This document shows, piece by piece, positions 13,227 to 20,258 of a DNA stretch of 23,122 nucleotides (position 1 is the first letter of the stretch; each line of letters begins with the position of its first letter). The stretch covers positions 1 through 23,122 of the forward strand of contig CAJTLR010000062.1 of the NCBI GenBank assembly GCA_910577185.1. Reading direction: 5' to 3'. This DNA comes from an uncultured Acetatifactor sp. GTDB lineage: Bacteria; Bacillota; Clostridia; Lachnospirales; Lachnospiraceae. Position numbers and translations under genes: made by a program. Below the pieces are notes generated by a model. That model had not been told where the DNA came from and searched no databases. It saw only the letters and a program-made list of their open reading frames with translations.

Positions 13227-14131
13227 CACGGCAGTTCCAGCTCCCGGAAAAAATCATCTTCCCCGGTGCACGCCTCTCCCGCGTTCAGAAAATAGGCCTT
13301 CATCTCAGGGTAATTCTCTCCCATATCGGCAAGAATGCCATCAAAATTATCGCGTGTAATGCAGCCCAGGCCGGCGAACAAGGCATAATAGGCCCTCTCC
13401 CCGCCATACTCCTGCCACACCACCTGCCAGGTCTCTTCCCCGGCCCGGCCGCCCCTGGTGAGGCTGCGCAGATATTCTTCCAGTTCCTTTTGCAAAAAAG
13501 GCTCCAGACCCTGGGGATGCAGCAGGCGCAGCAAAGCCAGTCTGACCTTCTCCTTCCGTTTTCCGCTGGCATAGGCTTCCGGCTCCATGCCGCAGAAATC
13601 TTCCTCCCCGCACACGGCCTGGTGAAAGTACCCTTCCCGGTCCCGGGTTTCCAGCAGGGTCCGCAGTCTGGCATCCCATTTTGCAAGCCATTCGGCGCCA
13701 CCCGCCCCGGGCAGGTCCAGCAGCCAGGGGGCATCCATCATTGTCACCGCCGCTGCCAGAAGCTGTGACACATCGCCCCCGGCCGGACACTCCTCCTGCT
13801 TTCTGTCTCCCACGACTATCTGCCGCAGCGCCCGGCAGCCCTGAAACACCGATTTTCCGAAGCGGATGTTTTTCCCGGGAAAGCAAATCCGCACAAGGCC
13901 GCTGCACTGCGCAAAAGCCCAGTCTCCCACTTCCTCCGTTCCCTCAGGCACACAAATACTGTAAATCCCTTTCTGTCCCAGAAATGCCTTCCTGGCAATT
14001 CCCCTGACCGGGCATCCTTCTATCTGCCCGGGCAGTTCCAGTTCTGTCCTGGCGCCTTCATATCCTGTGATGTACGCTTTCCCCTTCCGGATTTCGTAAT
14101 GCAGCACACCCTTTCCCATATCCGCCCCCAT
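13226..14131 (-). CDS. Leucine-rich-repeat (BspA/LRR_5-type) protein, last gene of the MoxR-VWA cluster
   Basis: About 301 residues. The first ~115 form BspA-type repeats: LPGQIEGCPVRGIARKAF, ICVPEGTEEVGDWAFAQCSG and FPGKNIRFGKSVFQGCRAL, with the usual I.P..V..IG..AF..C spacing. The remaining ~185 residues are helical, contain LRLALLRLLHP and DNFDGILADMGENYPEMKAYF, and match nothing I recognise. There is no signal peptide, so it is cytoplasmic, unlike many BspA proteins. ATG at 14131 is preceded by AAGGAG at eight bases; a GTG nine bases upstream sits on top of that site. It is 34 bases after the AAA+ ATPase gene. A protein-interaction or adaptor role for the ATPase is inferred from context. 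Confidence 0.8.
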   Translation of the reverse strand: MGADMGKGVLHYEIRKGKAYITGYEGARTELELPGQIEGCPVRGIARKAFLGQKGIYSICVPEGTEEVGDWAFAQCSGLVRICFPGKNIRFGKSVFQGCRALRQIVVGDRKQEECPAGGDVSQLLAAAVTMMDAPWLLDLPGAGGAEWLAKWDARLRTLLETRDREGYFHQAVCGEEDFCGMEPEAYASGKRKEKVRLALLRLLHPQGLEPFLQKELEEYLRSLTRGGRAGEETWQVVWQEYGGERAYYALFAGLGCITRDNFDGILADMGENYPEMKAYFLNAGEACTGEDDFFRELELP

Positions 14132-14165
14132 GGGCCTCACTCCTTCCCGTCATCCGGCTCTTTGG

Positions 14166-15671
14166 TCAGTCAGATTTCAGAAGCTCCGCCTCAATCTGTC
14201 CCAGCAGTTCATTCCTGCGTTCGCTCAGCATCATTGCCTCGCTGTATTTTGCATAATCATCACTGCCGAAAGCCGCCAGGAACCGCGCACCGTAAGTATT
14301 TCCGGTGAGTTCCGTCACCAGCACAAGCATCTCGTTTCCCTGGCCGAAAGCCCTCTCCGTGAATACAAACAAAGCGTGCAGCCGGGACTTTGTCAGATCT
14401 GTTTCCCTTTTCAGCTCCAGGATCCGGTCATGATACATTTGTTTCAGATGTGAATATACCCCTTCCCAGTTTCCGCATTCCCGGCTCTCCCGGATTCCCT
14501 TCTCCAGGAATCCGATGACGGCGCTGTGTTTTTTCCGGTTTTCGTCGGACAGGGAATTTGCGTTCCGCAGTCTCTCCAGCAGCTGCCTCCTCCCGAAAAT
14601 CATTTCCTCCAGGCCGGGCAGCACCTCTCTCTGCGGCTTGCCTCCCAGACTCGTCAGACAGTTTTTCAAATCCGTGAGAAATGCCGCCTGTTCCATCACG
14701 GACTGCATCTGTGTCTCAACACTGTCCAGAAGGATTCCCATAAGGGAAATCCTCTCGTCAAACGGGGCCTTCCGGGCCTTTTCCAGGATACCGGGCGAAG
14801 GTTCCCCCTCCAGAATGGAAGAGATGCCATAATCCCTTCTGTATTTCTGATACAGCTCATAATAAGCAGTAAATTCCCGGACAATCCCTTCGTTCCGAAG
14901 ATACTGCCCCACCAGCGCCTCGTCCACAGGGAGCTGTTCCTCTTCATGAAGCAACAGGATTTCCGACAAATCCTCCCAACCCCTGGCCGTTACATACCCC
15001 CATCCTCCGGGCGTCATCTCCATCTTGTAAAAATGGTCTTTTTTCAGGTCAAGGTAACCGGTAACGGAACCGTGGATATGCTTTCCTGCAGCATATTCCT
15101 TCCACACCCCATAATCCGGCTCCACCTCCATAATCTTCAGGCGGTCCATGGTGGCCACGTCAAATTCCCGGACGGATCTGTTGTATTCCGGAGGATTTCC
15201 AGCCGTCACAATAACCCAGCCCGGGGGAACCTTATGGCGGCCGAATGTCTTGTACTGCAGAAACTGCAGCATAGCCGGGGCAAGCGTCTCGGACACACAG
15301 TTGATCTCGTCCAGAAACAGAATTCCCTCCTCCATGCCTCCCGCCTCCATGGTATCATACAGAGACGCGATAATCTCGCTCATGGTATACTCGGAAACGT
15401 TTCTCACATTTCCCCCATAATTCTTCTCCGCGATATAGGGCAGCCCCAGTGCAGACTGTCTGGTATGATGTGTCATGGAATAAGACACCAGCGCAATTCC
15501 CAGCTCCTGGGCAATCTGTTCCATGATGGCGGTCTTGCCGATGCCGGGCGCCCCCAGCAGAAAAACCGGACGCTGTCGGACTACCGGTATTCTGTATTCC
15601 CCCAGATTGTCTTTTTTCAGATAAAGATTTACCGTATTTTTGATATAACTCTTCGCCTGCTTTATATTCAT
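14166..15671 (-). CDS. MoxR-type AAA+ ATPase
   Basis: A 501-residue AAA+ ATPase with Walker A GAPGIGKT (residues 40-47), Walker B ILFLDEIN (117-124), sensor 1 in VTAGNPPEYN (Asn159) and an arginine finger in FDVATMDRL (Arg177). The motif order and the helix-2 insert around SMTHHTRQSALGLP place it with MoxR/RavA-type chaperone ATPases, which partner VWA proteins. The long C-terminal part (about 260-501) is helical and specific. It sits two genes downstream of the VWA protein, the expected partner. The start has only a weak GGGA site, and an 89-base intercistronic region with a nested stem-loop precedes it, so its expression may be tuned separately. Confidence 0.9.
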   Translation of the reverse strand: MNIKQAKSYIKNTVNLYLKKDNLGEYRIPVVRQRPVFLLGAPGIGKTAIMEQIAQELGIALVSYSMTHHTRQSALGLPYIAEKNYGGNVRNVSEYTMSEIIASLYDTMEAGGMEEGILFLDEINCVSETLAPAMLQFLQYKTFGRHKVPPGWVIVTAGNPPEYNRSVREFDVATMDRLKIMEVEPDYGVWKEYAAGKHIHGSVTGYLDLKKDHFYKMEMTPGGWGYVTARGWEDLSEILLLHEEEQLPVDEALVGQYLRNEGIVREFTAYYELYQKYRRDYGISSILEGEPSPGILEKARKAPFDERISLMGILLDSVETQMQSVMEQAAFLTDLKNCLTSLGGKPQREVLPGLEEMIFGRRQLLERLRNANSLSDENRKKHSAVIGFLEKGIRESRECGNWEGVYSHLKQMYHDRILELKRETDLTKSRLHALFVFTERAFGQGNEMLVLVTELTGNTYGARFLAAFGSDDYAKYSEAMMLSERRNELLGQIEAELLKSD

Positions 15672-15760
15672 GTCAAATATTTCCCTGTTGCAAAATATCT
15701 AAAGTCTGTTCCTCCGGAGTGCAGGCCGGAAGACGGCTTCCGGAACATCCCGGGCCGGGT
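15672..15760 (-). other. Intercistronic nested stem-loop between the MBL and MoxR genes
   Basis: On the minus strand the outer arms TGTTCC and GGAACA enclose CCGGAAG-CCGT-CTTCCGG, a perfect seven-pair hairpin, with a CTCCGGAG palindrome beside it. This is the only sizeable structured gap inside the five-gene cassette. It could be an mRNA processing or stability element that sets a different level for the ATPase and LRR genes. No terminator T-run is present. Confidence 0.45.
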
Positions 15761-16585
15761 TCAGGAAAGCCGCACTTTCTCCCCGCTGTGCACATATTCC
15801 AGTTTGGCGCCCATGATCTCCTTCATCATCCGGTAGGGGATCTCCCCCGTACAATGTCCTGTATAAAATCTGGTATTCATCTTACACAGTTCCGTGGCAG
15901 TCTGTCTGATCAGCTCCAGATCCGCCTCCCCGTAGCCGTTCTTTCTGTTCATATGGAATCCGCTGACCACCGCCTCCGGGTCGCCGCCGAAAATCTCCCG
16001 GTACCTGTCCAGAATATTGAGAATCCCATTGTGGGCACAGCCTGAAATTAGCACCCGTTTTCCCCTTTCCTCCACCACCAGATACTGTTCGTGAAGAAAT
16101 TCGTCCTGGATAAAAGTCCCGTTTTCTTTTCGCTTCAGCTCCCTGTTGCCCCGGGGCCACAGCCGTCTTCCCCTCACCTGTCCGAACAGAAACAATTCCC
16201 TGTCAATTCTCCTGTCCCCTTCCAGCCACACTGCCTGCGGAAGCTTCTTTATCCCGGAAGCCATGCCGATATATCTCTCCCCCGCCCCGTTTATATGATA
16301 ATATGCTTCTCCCGCCAGCCGCTGCAGGTAAATCACTGCCTCCGGATATTTCTCCGCAAAAAGAAGCAGGCCTCCCGTATGGTCATAATGGCCGTGGCTC
16401 ACAATCACCGTGTCTGTCTGCCCCAGGTCAATTCCCAGCTTTTGGGCATTTTCCAGAAACGCCCCCGTGGCACCCGCGTCTGCCAGAATTTTGTGTTTCT
16501 CCGTCTCAATATAAAAACTCAGACCATGTTCACAGTGACATCCGGGATGTCCTTCCGTGTTTTCTATCAAATTGACAATCTGCAT
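15761..16585 (-). CDS. MBL-fold metallo-hydrolase (dihydropterin ribofuranosyl-aminobenzene-phosphate synthase-like family)
   Basis: A 274-residue metallo-beta-lactamase-fold protein with metal-binding HGHYDH (residues 64-69), a histidine in LISGCAHNGI, and the C-terminal VSGFHMN and RFYTGHCTGE. The N-terminal pattern ENTEG...CEHGLSFYIE is that of the family that includes archaeal beta-RFA-P synthase-like proteins, in which most bacterial members have no proven activity. It is encoded six bases after the VWA gene (TGAGGAAAAATG supplies its ribosome binding site), so it is clearly co-expressed with it. It differs from RNase Z at 2904-3818 in both motifs and domain ends. A hydrolase acting on a small phosphorylated or nucleotide substrate is possible but unproven. 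Confidence 0.85.
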   Translation of the reverse strand: MQIVNLIENTEGHPGCHCEHGLSFYIETEKHKILADAGATGAFLENAQKLGIDLGQTDTVIVSHGHYDHTGGLLLFAEKYPEAVIYLQRLAGEAYYHINGAGERYIGMASGIKKLPQAVWLEGDRRIDRELFLFGQVRGRRLWPRGNRELKRKENGTFIQDEFLHEQYLVVEERGKRVLISGCAHNGILNILDRYREIFGGDPEAVVSGFHMNRKNGYGEADLELIRQTATELCKMNTRFYTGHCTGEIPYRMMKEIMGAKLEYVHSGEKVRLS

Positions 16586-16591
16586 TTTTCC

Positions 16592-17863
16592 TCACATTTC
16601 CATATCCAGCACTGCCTTTATGCCCCAGGGCGGCACCGGGGGCATATTCCCATCCTCCCTGGGAAAGACGAAAATCACCTGGTAATCCGGCATCCGTTCC
16701 GGATAAATCCCGTAGCCGTCCGTAAAATAAATCAATCCCTTCAGGTTCTCAAATTCCCGCCGCGCCCGCAGACTCTCCACATAGGAAAACGCAGGCCTGA
16801 AATCCGTTCCGCCGAATCCCCTGAGCTTTCCCCTGCGAAGAAACGCTTCCAGGTCTTCCGCGCAGGTCAGTTTCGTATCCTCCTGTACCTGGTGGTCACA
16901 CTGAATAATATGCACATTCATTTTGTGAAAAAAGTTCTCCCTGGCCTTCAGGATGGAATATGTTTTCCGCAGAAAGGTTTTCACCGTTTCTCCCCTGCAG
17001 GAGGCAGAAGTGTCAATGACAATGGCAAATTCCCTCACCTTCCGGCTCTCCCTGTATTCCAGCGGTTCTATCAGGGGAAGATTTCCGTAGTGCTCCAGCC
17101 CATAGGTGTAGTATATCAGGTCAAACTCTTCCTGACTCACCTTCAGTTCCTCCCCGGTCACCGCAAAACGGCCCAGCATTTGAGCGTAATCATATTTTTC
17201 CCTTACGGCTTCCTCCAGATTCTCTTCCAGACTCTCCGTCCCCCGCTTTGCTTCCGCAAAAGACTTTAGCTGTGTCTTCACCCGCTGGCTGATCTTTTTC
17301 CACTGTTCCTGCGTCATTTCCAGCCCTTCCGCGGATTTCCACAAAAAATGCCGGTCCCTGGTAAACAGCATCCGCAGTTCCTCTTCCTGCCCTGCGGACA
17401 GATTTTCGCCCAAATACCGGTAAAGCCTCTCCGCGGTGAGCGCGCCGGCCCGGTTCTTCAGAAGCTCCAGAGTCTTCCTGGCAGAGGCATCCTGCCTCAG
17501 CTCCATCCCCCCGGGCTGCATCTCCAGAATCACGTTCTCCACGGCAATATCCGCCGCCAGATCCCATCTTGCCGCATCCATTTTATCATACTGGTAATTG
17601 TGGAAAAAGACACAGTGCAGCATCATGTGCAGACAGGCCCGGGACACTGACCGGGTGTCCGCGCGATAACGTTTCAGCGTATCCAGGGGATCGTAAAAAC
17701 AAAAGCTCCCGTCCGTTGCAAAACCCTCCAGCCCCGGACGTTCCCGGCAGGGCAGCCCGGCCAGCGCCCTGTCAAAAAAACGCAGGTGCATCAGAATGTC
17801 GTCACGGGCAATGCCCATAACCTGACGGGCCAGGGATGAAATTTTAACGGTATCAGCGCCCAT
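16592..17863 (-). CDS. VWA-like protein with degenerate metallopeptidase-like N-terminal domain (DUF2201-type)
   Basis: A 423-residue protein. The N-terminal domain has LHMMLHCVFFH (residues 78-88) and WDLAADIAVENVI (100-112), the layout of the DUF2201 putative metallopeptidase domain, but the usual HExxH glutamate is Met here (HMMLH), so catalysis is doubtful. The C-terminal von Willebrand A domain keeps a full MIDAS: DTSAS (Asp284, Ser286, Ser288), FGGTDFRPAF (Thr353) and YFTDGYG (Asp382), so it should bind Mg2+ and a protein ligand. VWA proteins of this kind work with MoxR ATPases such as the one at 14166-15671. Start ATG at 17863 has GGGAG upstream. The preceding ankyrin gene ends 18 bases away. 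Confidence 0.87.
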   Translation of the reverse strand: MGADTVKISSLARQVMGIARDDILMHLRFFDRALAGLPCRERPGLEGFATDGSFCFYDPLDTLKRYRADTRSVSRACLHMMLHCVFFHNYQYDKMDAARWDLAADIAVENVILEMQPGGMELRQDASARKTLELLKNRAGALTAERLYRYLGENLSAGQEEELRMLFTRDRHFLWKSAEGLEMTQEQWKKISQRVKTQLKSFAEAKRGTESLEENLEEAVREKYDYAQMLGRFAVTGEELKVSQEEFDLIYYTYGLEHYGNLPLIEPLEYRESRKVREFAIVIDTSASCRGETVKTFLRKTYSILKARENFFHKMNVHIIQCDHQVQEDTKLTCAEDLEAFLRRGKLRGFGGTDFRPAFSYVESLRARREFENLKGLIYFTDGYGIYPERMPDYQVIFVFPREDGNMPPVPPWGIKAVLDMEM

Positions 17864-17881
17864 GCCATTCTCCCTGCTTTG

Positions 17882-18862
17882 TCAGTTTTCCACTCCGGCA
17901 TCCAGCAGCAGTTCCACAATCTCGGTATATCCCGCCTCAGAGGCATAATAGAGGGCACTGTGCCGGTCATTGTCCACTTTGTTTCCATCGGCCCCCTTCT
18001 CCAGAAGCATGGCTGTAAAATCATTCCTGCCGTTTCTGGCCGCCAGAATCAGGGGCGTCTCCCCATCAGAATTCTTTTGATTGATATCTGCCCCTGCCGC
18101 CAGCAATGCCTTCCCCACAAAAAGCTCTCCGTCGGAGGCGGCTATGTGCAGCGGCATAATGCCGTCCGCATCGGCGCAGTCCGGACTGGCGCCGGCGGAC
18201 AGCAACAGTTCCGTAATCATCAGGTTGGATCTGCGCACTGCCAGGATCAGGGGCGATTCCCCATCGTCATTGAGTCTGTTCACACTGGCCGGGTCTTTTT
18301 CCAGCAGAACCTTCACCACCTCACTCTGCTCATTCCAGCAGGCGTGGTGAAGCGTGGTATTTCCGTAAGCATCCGCATGGGCTTTTGCCTGGGACAGCGC
18401 GCCCACCAGCTCCCGCAGTCCGGCCGATGTGGCATAATCCACGGCCATGCGGCTGTCATTGTCCCTGATGGTGATATCCGTCTCCGGAAGCGCAATCAGC
18501 TTCAGGGCAGTGTCGCTTTTTCCGTTCTCCGCCAGCACCATCAGGGGTGTCACCCCATTGTTGTCGGTACAGTTCACATCGGCCCCCGCGTCCAGCAGCA
18601 GAGAAATAATCTGGAAATTTCCCTTCTCCGCGGCATAGTGCAGCGGCATCCGGCTTTTCTGATTTCCCAGACAGGCATCCGCGCCATTGTCCAGCAGCAG
18701 TTTCACCAGATCCCTGGAACCTTTCGCACAGGCATAAATCAGAGGAGTATTGCCGGATTCATCCCTCTTATTCACATCCACGCCGCCCCGCTTTAAAAAG
18801 GTCTGGACGACCCCTTTCTGATTATTCCTGCATGCCTGCAGCAGCAAATTGTCCAATTGCAT
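17882..18862 (-). CDS. Cytoplasmic ankyrin-repeat protein
   Basis: The 326 residues are made almost entirely of about ten ankyrin repeats, each with the TPLH/TPLI..A...G...V..LL..GAD pattern (for example GNTPLIYACAKGSRDLVKLL and GETPLILAARNGRN). Repeats 4 and 5 are the least regular. There is no signal peptide or membrane segment, so it is a cytoplasmic interaction scaffold. ATG at 18862 has AAGGAGAG upstream; the open frame extends 19 codons further without a signal. It is the first gene of the cassette with the VWA, MBL, MoxR and LRR genes and follows the lipoprotein gene by 75 bases. The partner is unknown; recruiting substrates to the MoxR-VWA machine is inference. Confidence 0.9.
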   Translation of the reverse strand: MQLDNLLLQACRNNQKGVVQTFLKRGGVDVNKRDESGNTPLIYACAKGSRDLVKLLLDNGADACLGNQKSRMPLHYAAEKGNFQIISLLLDAGADVNCTDNNGVTPLMVLAENGKSDTALKLIALPETDITIRDNDSRMAVDYATSAGLRELVGALSQAKAHADAYGNTTLHHACWNEQSEVVKVLLEKDPASVNRLNDDGESPLILAVRRSNLMITELLLSAGASPDCADADGIMPLHIAASDGELFVGKALLAAGADINQKNSDGETPLILAARNGRNDFTAMLLEKGADGNKVDNDRHSALYYASEAGYTEIVELLLDAGVEN

Positions 18863-18937
18863 AATTTCTCTCCTTCTGTCCTGTCTGCCATCGTTGGTCT
18901 CCTCCGTGCCCCCTGCCATGCAAAGCGAAAATGGGAT

Positions 18938-20257
18938 TTAGCGCTGCAGGCTCTCCTCCTGCAGTCTGTCAAATTCTGCCAGACACTCATCCACCGTGGC
19001 GCCGTTCAGCAGATTCCTCACAATGATACATGTGTTTCCCCACTGTTCCACTTTCATTCCCGCATTGGATCCCAGTACATATACATTTTCCCTGATTCTG
19101 TCGTTCAGGGGCTTTAACGCAGGAATACAGTCCACCTCCACATTCCTGGAGGGCGAAATCACTTTGTTTGTCTCGGTATAGATCTGCAGGCACTCATCCG
19201 AAAGAATCTCATCCAGAACATCCAGCGCATCCTCCAGATGCTCGGCGTTGGCGCCAACGCCGTACCCGGTCATGGAAACCACCGGCATCTGTCCCATACT
19301 GCTGGGAAATCCGATGACCTGCAGTTCAAAATCTGTTTTTCCATAGGCAGTCTCCGTGTTTGCAGCTCCCCAGTAAGCCATCACTATGGGCGTCCTGCCG
19401 GCCAGGAAATCCGGTCCCTCACCATCGATGGCCTCGCTGACAAGCGCGGTTTCGGCATCAATATAGCCATGGTCCATCAGTTCTTTCAGAAATTCAAATC
19501 CCGGGCGCAGATAATCACTGTATTTTTTCTCTCCCCGGTTCAGTGCCTCTATCTCTGCCTCCGTATTTCCTCCGTTATATAAATCCGCATACCCCAGGGC
19601 AAATACAAAATTCTCCAGCCACCACCGGTTGGCGCCGATAGGTGTTTCAATCCCGTTTTCCCGGAATACCCTGCAGCACTCCAGCAGGTCTTCCGGTGTC
19701 TCCGGCAGTTTCAGGCCATACTTGTCAAACAGATCTTTATTGACAAACAAACCGTGGGCTACGACTTCCTGGGGAATTGCCACCAGTTTTCCGTCCACCG
19801 TGTTGGCAGTGTGAACCACATCCCTTAAATTTTTTGCGCTTTCCAGCCCTGACAAATCTGCCAGCAGCCCTTCCGCCCCCAGCATCTGGATGGTATCGGG
19901 ATTTAACAGATACAAATCGTCCATGTTATTCCGTACTCTGTCAATTGTCACCTCGTCATAGGTCTTCTCCTGATGATTTTCTGCGGTATAAGTTCTATAA
20001 TCCACCGTCAGGCCCAGTTTCTCCTCTGCCCGGCTCACCGTCAGGTCAAATGCGCTTCTGGCCAGATTATCGGCATCCGGTTTTGACTTCTCCATTGGGC
20101 CAAACAGATTCACCACTTTTTCCAGGTTATCTTCATATACAATCAGTGTGGCATCGTCCTCCGTCTTTTTCCCGCAGGCTGCCAGATTCAGCGCCGCCAT
20201 CCCTGCCAGGCATATGATTATCAGTTTCCTGAAAATTACTTTTTTACTTCCTGTCAT
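18938..20257 (-). CDS. Extracellular solute-binding lipoprotein, no permease nearby
   Basis: A 439-residue family 1-type solute-binding protein with a lysine-rich start, hydrophobic core and lipobox LNLAAC (Cys28), so it should be a lipid-anchored protein on the outer face of the membrane. The mature part begins GKKTEDDATLIVYEDNLEKV and contains TANTVDGKLVAIPQEVVAHG and ANRWWLENFVFALGYADLY, typical of carbohydrate-binding SBPs. ATG at 20257 has AAGGA upstream and starts one base after the kinase stop, so the two are translationally linked. No ABC permease or ATPase gene is in the window. A sensory role with the upstream kinase is more likely than transport here, though a shared or distant permease cannot be excluded. 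Confidence 0.87.
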   Translation of the reverse strand: MTGSKKVIFRKLIIICLAGMAALNLAACGKKTEDDATLIVYEDNLEKVVNLFGPMEKSKPDADNLARSAFDLTVSRAEEKLGLTVDYRTYTAENHQEKTYDEVTIDRVRNNMDDLYLLNPDTIQMLGAEGLLADLSGLESAKNLRDVVHTANTVDGKLVAIPQEVVAHGLFVNKDLFDKYGLKLPETPEDLLECCRVFRENGIETPIGANRWWLENFVFALGYADLYNGGNTEAEIEALNRGEKKYSDYLRPGFEFLKELMDHGYIDAETALVSEAIDGEGPDFLAGRTPIVMAYWGAANTETAYGKTDFELQVIGFPSSMGQMPVVSMTGYGVGANAEHLEDALDVLDEILSDECLQIYTETNKVISPSRNVEVDCIPALKPLNDRIRENVYVLGSNAGMKVEQWGNTCIIVRNLLNGATVDECLAEFDRLQEESLQR

Positions 20258-20258
20258 C

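Noticed and set aside
15761..16585. Second RNase Z
   Set aside because: The MBL signature HGHYDH and GCAHNG/YTGHCTG blocks fit the dihydropterin-type MBL family, and the RNase Z exosite and LTHYS motif are missing.
11661..17269. Long plus-strand open frames opposite the pyrophosphorylase, MoxR and MBL/VWA genes
   Set aside because: They are antisense to genes with clear protein motifs, are rich in His, Pro and Cys as expected for shadow frames, and lack start signals.
13226..18862. Calling the MoxR-VWA-ankyrin-LRR cassette a proven antiphage defence system
   Set aside because: No nuclease, toxin, nucleotide-sensing effector or mobile-element border is visible; defence is only one of several possible roles.
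18793..18990. Short minus-strand frame starting after GGAGGAGACC near 18890 and overlapping the ankyrin start
   Set aside because: It overlaps the ankyrin gene in another frame, has no recognisable domain, and the ankyrin start has its own good ribosome binding site.
18938..20257. Reading the solute-binding lipoprotein as part of a complete ABC importer
   Set aside because: No permease or ATPase gene of that kind is in the window; only the binding protein is present.
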